A stretch of 9,076 bases of DNA. Source: Actinomycetota bacterium (GTDB taxonomy: Bacteria > Actinomycetota > Actinomycetes > Mycobacteriales > Mycobacteriaceae). Of this stretch, positions 1-5,822 are shown piece by piece. The stretch lies in NCBI GenBank assembly GCA_005787665.1, contig SYAB01000305.1, positions 1-9,076 of the forward strand. Reading direction: 5' to 3'. How positions within the stretch are numbered: position 1 is the first letter of the stretch; each line of letters starts with the position of its first letter. The notes beneath the pieces were generated by a model. That model did no database searches, was not told where the DNA came from, and saw nothing but the letters and a program-made list of their open reading frames with translations. The position numbers were made by a program, and so were the translations under genes.

Positions 1-1065
1 AAATCCAGTAGCGGATGCTCAGCCCTGCCGCCGTTGCTGGGGTCAGCCTTCGGCAACGGCAAGCCCGGATTGATCGCCTCGGACTGGTTGACAGTCAAGC
101 GGGAGACCGGTGAGAAAGATGGCGACGAGCTGATTCTGCTGACGACCACCCTCGCGACGACACTCGGGTACCCGAACAGTTCCAGAGTCTGGACCTTGGA
201 CGAAACACCCGGTCAGGTGGCGAGCGGTGTCGACGCCGGTGAACGGGTGGAGATTCCCAACGGAACCGGCGACAACTGGATCCGTTATCGAGACGACTTC
301 AAACCACTCTCACTTGAGGCCCTCCGCGACGCGGCGAGGGCGGGCCAACCGCTCCCGATTCCGGTCATTGTCATCGGAACCTTCGCCGCCGAAGGGGACT
401 TCTCCAAGGGTTCAGGTTACGCGAAGGTGGTCGATGAATTCAGGGGCCAACTGTGGTCCGTGGCCACCCGGTTGGAGCAAGCACGGATCTTGAAAGCAGG
501 ATCGGAAGTGGTCAACACGCTGAATGCGGCACTAGACGTCCTCCGGGAGGTTGTCTTCGCACTGAAGTTGGGCCCCTATCCATATGGCCCGGCCGCCGAG
601 CTCGCGAACCGACTAGAGACAGCGCTCAGGTTGTACGACATCGACAAGGTCATAAAAACCCCCGATCCAGACGATTCGGTCAGCTTCGGCCTCACCGCCC
701 TGATTCCAGTAGAGCAGGATGTCGTCGACCTGCTTGCGGAAGGCGGGGGCCCTCGTCAACTGGGCTCGGGGTTCTGGAATCTGGGGGACGACTACATGAC
801 GTGTGGCGGTGCGCCAGGCAACGGATGGGGCTGTAACGGTCCCCGCGCGAAGACCCAAAAGTTGGGCCCCCCGTGGAATCTCAACATCCCGATGCGCGCC
901 GGCCTTCTCGTTCCGCCGAAGCAGGTGAACGGCAACTGGGTGGTACAGAGTTGGAAGACCACATTCGTCGGTGACAGCGTGGAAAACAAAGAGGCCGAGT
1001 GGGTGGTGGAGACGCAGGCTTGGCCTCGGGCCAGCTGGGCTAATGCGGATAACTTCTGGCCTTGA
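1..1065 (+). CDS. Hypothetical protein, 5' end outside the window
   Basis: The frame is open from the first base to TGA at 1063-1065. The first possible start is TTG at 34 (343 residues), but it has no visible ribosome binding site and the open frame continues upstream of it, so the gene probably begins outside the window. I do not recognise the family. Numbering from TTG 34, residues 12-77 look beta-rich with an acidic DGDEL patch (29-33). Residues about 130-205 are predicted helical, including a run rich in Leu, Ala and Glu. Then comes an acidic PDPDD motif (210-214). The C-terminal part is rich in Gly, Trp and Pro, with Cys257 and Cys267 placed to form a disulfide, which would suit an exported protein. 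A signal peptide cannot be judged without the N-terminus. The gene converges on the Rv3196-like gene with only 6 bp between stops and no clear terminator. Its base composition looks less GC-rich than the flanking core genes, consistent with accessory origin. Confidence 0.75.
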   Translation, partial: KSSSGCSALPPLLGSAFGNGKPGLIASDWLTVKRETGEKDGDELILLTTTLATTLGYPNSSRVWTLDETPGQVASGVDAGERVEIPNGTGDNWIRYRDDFKPLSLEALRDAARAGQPLPIPVIVIGTFAAEGDFSKGSGYAKVVDEFRGQLWSVATRLEQARILKAGSEVVNTLNAALDVLREVVFALKLGPYPYGPAAELANRLETALRLYDIDKVIKTPDPDDSVSFGLTALIPVEQDVVDLLAEGGGPRQLGSGFWNLGDDYMTCGGAPGNGWGCNGPRAKTQKLGPPWNLNIPMRAGLLVPPKQVNGNWVVQSWKTTFVGDSVENKEAEWVVETQAWPRASWANADNFWP

Positions 1066-1071
1066 CCTCGA

Positions 1072-1890
1072 TTACACGCCCCCCGCCCAGCAACCACACA
1101 GCGGATGACGAGACCCGCGCCGGGCGACGATGCTCGCCGCGGCGACGTCGACCTCGACGGTCGCGTTCAGGGTGGCCGGGGGTGGCGGCGGCGGGTCGCC
1201 GGCGCGAACCGCGGCGAGGATCTGCTGCAGCTGGGCCAGCGCGAAGGCGACGGTGGCCAGCACGGTCGCCCGGTCGGCCACCCCGACCACCTCGCGCAGC
1301 TGGGCGGCCAGCGCCGGCCAGGCCGGGTCACGGTCGGTGCGGTGCAGATCGGCACAGCACAGACAGCTGCTCAGGCCCGGGATCACCAACGGCCCGACGA
1401 CTCCAACCCCGTCGCGCAGCCGCACCGGCAGGTGCGGCACCCTGGCGGCCTGCAATTCACGCACCAACCGCGGGTCGGCGGCCAGCTGGTCGGCCAGCAC
1501 CACCAGGTCCACCCCGGCAGGCGCGCCGGCGGCGTTCGCGCTGCGTGCCACCCGCGCCCCCGAGCGCCGAAGCCCGTCGGCGAGCAGCTCCGACAGCGGC
1601 CCGGCGCCGTTGACCCGGATCGACAGCGCCCGTCCGCGGGGGCGGCGATGGGGGTGCACGACGCCGGCGCCCACCAGAGCCGAGAGGAGCGCCCCGGCGC
1701 CGGGCCCGGCCAGCCGCTGGAAATCGGCGCGGCTCATCGGGGAGGCCAGCGCGCGCAGCGCGACGGTCAGCCCCACCGCGGTCAGACCGTCGGGAGGACG
1801 CACCAGCACGGCCCGGCGCGGGTCCCAGCCGACCTGCACCACGCCGTCGGGTCGTACCAGCACCGGCATCGACGGGTCCAGGGCGTACAC
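1072..1890 (-). CDS. TOMM precursor leader peptide-binding protein (Rv3196-like)
   Basis: This protein resembles mycobacterial Rv3196, a family annotated as TOMM (thiazole/oxazole-modified microcin) leader peptide-binding and distantly related to ThiF/E1-type cyclodehydratase partners. Such proteins recruit a precursor peptide to a YcaO enzyme; the role of the mycobacterial orphans is unknown. I prefer GTG at 1890 (272 residues, VYALDPSMPVL) because the N-terminus is family-like from there. GTG at 1959 would add 23 atypical residues, and ATG at 1869 is also possible. In the 272-residue numbering, a Gly-rich VNGAGPLSELL segment (93-103) resembles the first strand and loop of a Rossmann fold. 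A CLCC cluster (176-179) precedes ADLHRTDRDPAW, and the C-terminus carries HPLCGC (Cys265, Cys267). CxxC plus CxC are plausible zinc ligands. A poly-Pro stretch (about 233-238) links the domains. No YcaO gene is visible nearby. In M. tuberculosis this gene follows Rv3195 directly; here they are about 3.9 kb apart. Confidence 0.85.
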   Translation of the reverse strand: MYALDPSMPVLVRPDGVVQVGWDPRRAVLVRPPDGLTAVGLTVALRALASPMSRADFQRLAGPGAGALLSALVGAGVVHPHRRPRGRALSIRVNGAGPLSELLADGLRRSGARVARSANAAGAPAGVDLVVLADQLAADPRLVRELQAARVPHLPVRLRDGVGVVGPLVIPGLSSCLCCADLHRTDRDPAWPALAAQLREVVGVADRATVLATVAFALAQLQQILAAVRAGDPPPPPPATLNATVEVDVAAASIVARRGSRHPLCGCWAGGV

Positions 1891-2009
1891 CCCCCGACTC
1901 TGGCACCGCACCCGCTCGCGCGTGTTCGTCGGTCCACAGGCTGACGCGGTCGTCCGCACGACGCGTGTGATAACCCTGGTTCTTCGCCAGACGCCACCGG
2001 GAGTAGACC

Positions 2010-2138
2010 GTGCAACTCAATTCCGCTGAGGGCAAGCAGATTCTCGCCACCCTGCGTGACGGCGACTACGCCCACCCCCGGTCAGCTCCTGCGGCGGCTC
2101 GGTCGACCTCGGGTTCGCGGATGCCCGCTACGGTCTGA
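2010..2138 (+). CDS. Short ORF (42 aa): possible truncated gene remnant or small peptide
   Basis: GTG at 2010 is preceded by GGGAG (1999-2003) at a 6-nt spacing, one of the better ribosome binding sites in the window. The ORF encodes 42 residues up to TGA at 2136-2138. Residues 1-22 (VQLNSAEGKQILATLRDGDY then AH) look like a genuine folded-protein N-terminus, predicted helical and acidic. They recall the start of actinobacterial class I SAM-dependent methyltransferases, though this is from memory and unverified. From residue 24 the sequence turns into Ser/Ala/Arg-rich material (RSAPAAARSTSGSRMPATV) with no conserved look. The simplest reading is a gene whose 5' end survived while the rest was deleted or replaced when the interval was remodelled. 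A less likely reading is a peptide with a leader-like N-terminal half and a Ser/Thr-containing tail, next to a leader-peptide-binding protein. It could also be untranslated. Confidence 0.35.
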   Translation: MQLNSAEGKQILATLRDGDYAHPRSAPAAARSTSGSRMPATV

Positions 2139-2256
2139 ACCGGCAGAGGTTCGGCAGTGCCGACGGTCGCCTCCGCGGAGCCCGCACAGGCGACGACCCC
2201 GATGAGTCGACCCGCTCCCGAGGGTCGCGCGGTGCTGGCGGGTTCGGTGGCTCCCG

Positions 2257-2265
2257 TGATACGTT
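2257..2265 (+). promoter_or_regulatory. Candidate extended -10 promoter for the secreted-protein gene
   Basis: TGATACGTT combines a TGN extension with TACGTT, matching the mycobacterial TANNNT -10 pattern. A transcript would begin near 2272 and carry a leader of about 35 nt. No good -35 hexamer lies at the expected distance, as is common for extended -10 promoters. The leader contains AAGGAAA (2282-2288), which is too far from GTG 2307 to be an ideal ribosome binding site. Translation initiation may therefore be weak. Confidence 0.35.
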
Positions 2266-2306
2266 GAAGGGCTAAATCCTCAAGGAAACGGGGTGTAGTT
2301 CAAATC

Positions 2307-4580
2307 GTGCGGGTCGGTGCTGTAGTGGTGGCCGCCGGATTGTGGGCGGCGGGTTCGCAGTTGGTCGGGGTGGCCGTGGCCGAGACCGGGGAGCCCGACG
2401 GCGCGGGGGTGTCGGCCGATGCCGGTGAGGCGCGCGGGAGTGCGCAGCGGGCAGACCGGGTGGCCACGGGTCCGCGGGCGGTGGCGTCGGCCGGTCAGCG
2501 GGCCGGGGAGCGGGCCGGGGAGCGCCGTCGCGGCGGTGGCCCGGGGCAGACGGAAAGGGCGGCGGATAGATCGCCGGGAGGGTCGGCGGGGGAGATTTCT
2601 GCGCGCGCCGGCGTTGCGGTTGCACGTCCGAGAGCGGCTGCGGCCGTTGGGAGGTGGGACGTCAGGCGGTCTGTTGCGGGCATCCGCCCGGTGTCCCCGG
2701 CCGTGGCGCCCGTTAGAGGTTCCGCCGAAGCGGTCGGGGCGGCGGCGATCGTCGCTAAGCCGGAACCAGTGATGCCGGTGGCGGTTCCGGTCCCGCTGCA
2801 GGCGGCCCCGCAGGTGGCGGCGGGTGTGCTGAAGGCGGTCAACACCGCGGCGGCCCGTTGGTTCGACTCGGTCGGGTCGTGGCTGTCGACGCTGCCCAGA
2901 CCGCTCAACGAGCTCCTGTCTGGGGCGCTGCTGCTGGTACGCCGGACATTGTTCAACCAGCTGCCGACAGCACAGCCGTTCCGGTACCTGACGTCGGTCA
3001 GCGGGGACCGCGTGGGAACGCTTCGGGTGCGCGACCCCGAGGGCGACCCCGTCACCTACCGGCTACTGCAGGCGCCCCTCAGTGGCACGGTAGAGATCGC
3101 CGACGACGGCACCTGGATCTACACCCCGGGAACGGGCGATGCCGCAAGTGATGAATTCAGGGTCGCTGTTGGCAATCCGGGCTTCAATCTGCTGGATCCC
3201 TTCAGCAGCCGAGTCACCGAAGTGACTGTGCAAGTTGGTAATTCAGCGAATGCGCCCCCTGATGGCGAGCTCCTCTTCACCCGGGAGTTCGAAATCCTGA
3301 ACTTGACGACGACGACGCTTGGCCTCGACTACGTCGGCGGCATCGGCGACCGAGGGCAAACGGTCGACATTTCCGAGTACATCCTGGCCGCCCCACCGGT
3401 TTGCGTGAACCCCACTTCTTGCGGTTCTGGGGGGACTCTGCTGAAGCCGGCCGACACCGCGTACTTCAGTATCGGCGGCACGCTCGGCGGCGGCATTCCG
3501 GATGTGTCCGTCCTTCTCGCCCCTCCGAGTGACTTGCCTCTTGAATGGTGGGCGGTTCTGAAGGGCGAGCGAGAGTTACTCTCTTATATTACTGTTGTTG
3601 ATGCGACGCAGGGGTACGGCTATGTCCATACATTTGCAGAAGGGGACGGGACGTTCCCTGCGGTCGCTGCCCTCGTCGGCCCGCCCGATGCGACGACAAC
3701 GCTGGCGTCAACCGATCAGGGTGCACCGGAACTCGTCACATGGTTCTTGGCGAACATTACCCCGACGATGACGAATGTTGTCTTTAACGGCAACCCGCCG
3801 GGTGATCCAGGCTTTACCCGTCAGATCAGCGTCGACAACGCCGGCGATGGCCAGGGTTCGATCAATCAGGCGGTATCCGCCTCGACGTCGACGGCCAAGG
3901 GGTCAAGCTGGGATGTCAAGGCATCCTGGTCGCCGATCGCGAAGATCCTCGGTTTGGACGTGGCTGGCAAGTACGGCACGTCGGAGTCTGAAACCACGTC
4001 CAAGACATTCACCACGACCGTCACGTCGACGTCGCTGCCCTGGTCGGCCAACGAAATCCTGACCGCCCCACCGAAACTGCTCGTCACCGGAGACGCTCAG
4101 TTCGTGCTGGGGTCCCGTACCTACGTGTTCACCGGCGTGCAGTACTACTTCCCGAGTCAGACCCTCGACGTCCCGCTGTACCTCATCATGACCGAGCCGT
4201 TGCAGCCGAAGTACACCGCGTTTGACGACGTCGCACCCGCTCTGATCGGTACTCCGATCCCGAACGTCGGGTTCACTCTGCTGGACAAGAGTTCCCAATT
4301 CCTGAGTCCCACCTACACGGTGGGCCAGCGGTCGCAGCTCACCGTGTCGGCTTACCAGGGAGTCGGTCCTGCGGCGGACAAGACCGGTGACCCGCGCACC
4401 GTGTATTCCACGTCCGACGCCGCGGTCGCCACCGTCGACAAGTCTGGGGCGCTGACCGCGGTCGGCCCCGGGAAAGCCACCATTACCGCCCGCTACGATT
4501 GGTCCATCCCCTACGGCGGCGGGTTCGCTCGCAACGACTACGTGCTGGCGACGATGGACGTGACCGTGCAAAAGCCGTAA
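2307..4580 (+). CDS. Predicted secreted multidomain protein (cadherin/VCBS-like repeat, Big_2-like domain)
   Basis: This encodes 757 residues from GTG 2307; in-frame sequence upstream of it has no start before the stop at 2265. Residues 1-25 form a Sec-type signal peptide with an Arg near the N-terminus, a hydrophobic core and a likely cut after AVA (23-25). Residues 26-190 are low-complexity, rich in Ala, Arg, Gly and Pro, a typical linker in mycobacterial cell-surface proteins. Residues about 215-311 (RDPEGDPVTYRLL, SGTVEIADDGTWIYTPG) match a bacterial cadherin/VCBS-like repeat. Residues about 320-655 are unassigned and beta-rich, with Cys366 and Cys372 as the only cysteines. Within them, 520-575 is a Ser/Thr-rich alternating stretch around a hydrophobic turn (ILGLDVAG), reminiscent of aerolysin/ETX-MTX2 strands, but this is only a resemblance. 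Residues about 668-753 (STSDAAVATVDKSGALTAVG, then PGKATITARY) match a Big_2 Ig-like domain. The likely location is the cell envelope or outside the cell; the function is unknown. The gene runs against its core neighbours and is probably acquired. Confidence 0.88.
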   Translation: MRVGAVVVAAGLWAAGSQLVGVAVAETGEPDGAGVSADAGEARGSAQRADRVATGPRAVASAGQRAGERAGERRRGGGPGQTERAADRSPGGSAGEISARAGVAVARPRAAAAVGRWDVRRSVAGIRPVSPAVAPVRGSAEAVGAAAIVAKPEPVMPVAVPVPLQAAPQVAAGVLKAVNTAAARWFDSVGSWLSTLPRPLNELLSGALLLVRRTLFNQLPTAQPFRYLTSVSGDRVGTLRVRDPEGDPVTYRLLQAPLSGTVEIADDGTWIYTPGTGDAASDEFRVAVGNPGFNLLDPFSSRVTEVTVQVGNSANAPPDGELLFTREFEILNLTTTTLGLDYVGGIGDRGQTVDISEYILAAPPVCVNPTSCGSGGTLLKPADTAYFSIGGTLGGGIPDVSVLLAPPSDLPLEWWAVLKGERELLSYITVVDATQGYGYVHTFAEGDGTFPAVAALVGPPDATTTLASTDQGAPELVTWFLANITPTMTNVVFNGNPPGDPGFTRQISVDNAGDGQGSINQAVSASTSTAKGSSWDVKASWSPIAKILGLDVAGKYGTSESETTSKTFTTTVTSTSLPWSANEILTAPPKLLVTGDAQFVLGSRTYVFTGVQYYFPSQTLDVPLYLIMTEPLQPKYTAFDDVAPALIGTPIPNVGFTLLDKSSQFLSPTYTVGQRSQLTVSAYQGVGPAADKTGDPRTVYSTSDAAVATVDKSGALTAVGPGKATITARYDWSIPYGGGFARNDYVLATMDVTVQKP

Positions 4581-4658
4581 TGATGAACCCGGGCTGACCG
4601 TTCGGCGAAATTTCCGCCAAATGCTCGCGGGTTCGCTTAACCGGACATCGTTGTCGCA

Positions 4659-4719
4659 TAGACGGCATGGGGTGTTCGCGGTGTCGATAGCGCAGGACCA
4701 CCGCGCCCCATACCGTCTA
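4659..4719 (-). terminator. Long hairpin, probable terminator of the metalloprotease transcript
   Basis: The arms 4659-4672 and 4706-4719 pair over 14 positions with one C/A mismatch. In RNA made from the minus strand this becomes a G-U wobble, so the fold is better in that direction. A 4-nt bulge (4673-4676) is followed by a second 7-bp perfect stem (4677-4683 with 4699-4705) and a 15-nt loop. There is no T-tract on the minus-strand exit side, as in many mycobacterial terminators. Before the IS inserted, the metalloprotease stop codon lay at the foot of this hairpin. It now lies directly downstream of the transposase. The TA-flanked inverted ends also allow a 57-bp MITE-like remnant. Confidence 0.5.
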
Positions 4720-5778
4720 GTGTCGCGCGTCTGAATCTCGTTTACGGGTGTGGGGCAGGATTTCCTCGGCGGTCTTGACCCAGACGAAGGGGCGGCAGCG
4801 GCCGTTCCAGCCGCTGATGAAGTCTCGGATCGCGGTGTTGAGTTCTTTGACGTTGTTGAAGGAGCCCCGTCTGATTGCTTGGCGGGTGATGATCGAGAAG
4901 AACACCTCGACGAGGTTGAGCCAGGTGCCCGATGTCGGGGTGAAATGCAGTGTGATGCGGGGGTTTTTGACTAGCCAGGCGTTGATGTCGGCGTGTTTGT
5001 GGGTGTGGTAGTTGTCGCAGACGACGTGTAGTTGACGTCGCGGATAGGTCCGGGCAACCGTCTTGAGGAAGTCGAGGAACCCGGCCTTGCCGTGCCGGTC
5101 ATAGCAGCGGTCGGTGACCTTGCCGGTGGCGATCTCCAAGGCGGCGAACAAGGTCGTGGTGCCGTTGCGCTGGTAGTCGTGCGTCGCCTTCTCGGGCAGG
5201 CCGGGCCGTACCGGCAGGATCGGCTGGGTGCGGTTGAGTGCCTGGATTTGGGACTTCTCGTCCACGCAGAGCACGATCGCGTTCGTCGGTGGATTCAGGT
5301 ACAGCCCGACGACGTCGCGGACCTTGGCCTCCAGTTCGGGGTCGGTGGAGAACTTGAAGGTCTCGCGCCGCCACGGCTTGACCCCGTAGCGCCGCCAGGC
5401 GCGGGTCACCGTGGCATCCCCGATGCCCAGGTGCCGGCCCAACAGCCGGCTCGACCAGTGGGTCACCGCCAGCGATGCCGGTGGCGGATCCAGGGTCGCC
5501 GCGATGATCGTCTCATCGTCGATCGTCTTGGGGCGCCCGCTGCGAGGATCGTCATCAAGTCCGCTGATCCCATTGGCCGCGAACCGATCCCGCCACTTGA
5601 TCACCGTCGGGCGCGAGACTCCCAACATCTGAGCCGTTCCCGAGGTGCCCCCACCATCGGCCACCGCCAGAACAATCCGAGCCCGTTCCACCCGACCGGC
5701 CGACACCATCGAGGACCTCGTCCACGACTCCAACGTCGCCCGGTCTTCATCGTTGATCACCGGTGCAGATGACGGCAT
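4717..5778 (-). CDS. IS630 family transposase
   Basis: This is the DDE transposase that moves the element by cut-and-paste into TA sites. I prefer ATG at 5778 (353 residues, MPSSAPVINDEDR), which matches typical family N-termini; GTG at 5793 would add five residues. Numbering from GTG 5793, a helix-turn-helix region lies at about 49-71 (GTAQMLGVSRPTVIKWRDRF). The catalytic acids are Asp178 (VLCVDEKSQ), Asp260 (HVVCDNYHTHKH) and Glu296 (GTWLNLVEVFFS), with 35 residues between the last two, as expected for IS630. Length is normal and no frameshift is seen. The reading frame runs through the terminal repeat, and its TAG stop is formed by the duplicated TA plus one flanking host base (4717), so the element supplies no stop of its own. 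Neighbouring genes are unrelated to its function. Confidence 0.96.
   Translation of the reverse strand: MPSSAPVINDEDRATLESWTRSSMVSAGRVERARIVLAVADGGGTSGTAQMLGVSRPTVIKWRDRFAANGISGLDDDPRSGRPKTIDDETIIAATLDPPPASLAVTHWSSRLLGRHLGIGDATVTRAWRRYGVKPWRRETFKFSTDPELEAKVRDVVGLYLNPPTNAIVLCVDEKSQIQALNRTQPILPVRPGLPEKATHDYQRNGTTTLFAALEIATGKVTDRCYDRHGKAGFLDFLKTVARTYPRRQLHVVCDNYHTHKHADINAWLVKNPRITLHFTPTSGTWLNLVEVFFSIITRQAIRRGSFNNVKELNTAIRDFISGWNGRCRPFVWVKTAEEILPHTRKRDSDARH
4720..4731 (+). repeat. IS630 terminal inverted repeat (transposase 3' side)
   Basis: GTGTCGCGCGTC matches the reverse complement of the other end (GTGTAGCGCGTC) at 11 of 12 positions. A second copy of GTGTGGG, 28 nt from this end at 4748-4754, is mirrored at the other end with a 1-nt offset. 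The transposase-binding region is therefore probably longer than 12 bp. The end is translated as the last residues of the transposase. Confidence 0.9.
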
Positions 5779-5810
5779 ACACCACCATCCCACACTGTCA
5801 ACTAATTAAT

Positions 5811-5822
5811 GACGCGCTACAC
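5811..5822 (-). repeat. IS630 terminal inverted repeat (transposase 5' side)
   Basis: GACGCGCTACAC is the partner of the repeat at 4720-4731, with a single mismatch. The inner GTGTGGG motif lies on the minus strand at 5795-5789 and overlaps the GTG start option of the transposase. A TTGACA hexamer (minus strand, 5801-5796) lies between the two repeat blocks. Confidence 0.9.

Larger units (their letters stand above)
1891..2306. other. Intergenic region between the Rv3196-like gene and the secreted-protein gene
   Basis: This is a roughly 400-bp divergent gap. It must hold the promoter of the minus-strand Rv3196-like gene, but I see no convincing -10 box for it. It also contains a short plus-strand ORF with a good ribosome binding site (2010-2138) and an extended -10 box ahead of the secreted-protein gene (2257-2265). 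After 2138 a second frame stays open from about 2078 to TAA at 2272-2274 without a convincing start. This looks like decayed or unrelated sequence and not a gene. Confidence 0.5.

Noticed and set aside
10..24. Possible lipobox (SSGC) at the start of the first open frame
   Set aside because: The expected Leu/Val at -3 and a preceding hydrophobic stretch cannot be seen because the upstream sequence is missing.
1105..2029. Two plus-strand open frames of about 280-300 codons opposite the Rv3196-like gene
   Set aside because: Their translations are Arg/Ala/Gly/Pro/Ser-rich without domains and they mirror a recognisable coding gene on the minus strand.
2296..2306. TAGTTCAAATC resembling a tRNA T-loop, possibly an att site remnant
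   Set aside because: The flanking bases do not form the 5-bp T stem, and no acceptor stem or anticodon arm is present. Chance resemblance is more likely.
3571..3583. GAGAGTTACTCTC palindrome inside the secreted-protein gene
   Set aside because: It is short, lies inside coding sequence and has no partner copy or other regulatory context.
4601..4615. GGCG...CGCC hairpin after the secreted-protein stop as its terminator
   Set aside because: The stem is only 4 bp with a 7-nt loop and is followed by no T-tract, which is too weak to call.
5796..5801. TTGACA (minus strand) as a -35 box for the transposase
   Set aside because: No TANNNT box sits at a suitable distance before the start codon. Kept only as a note on the IS end.
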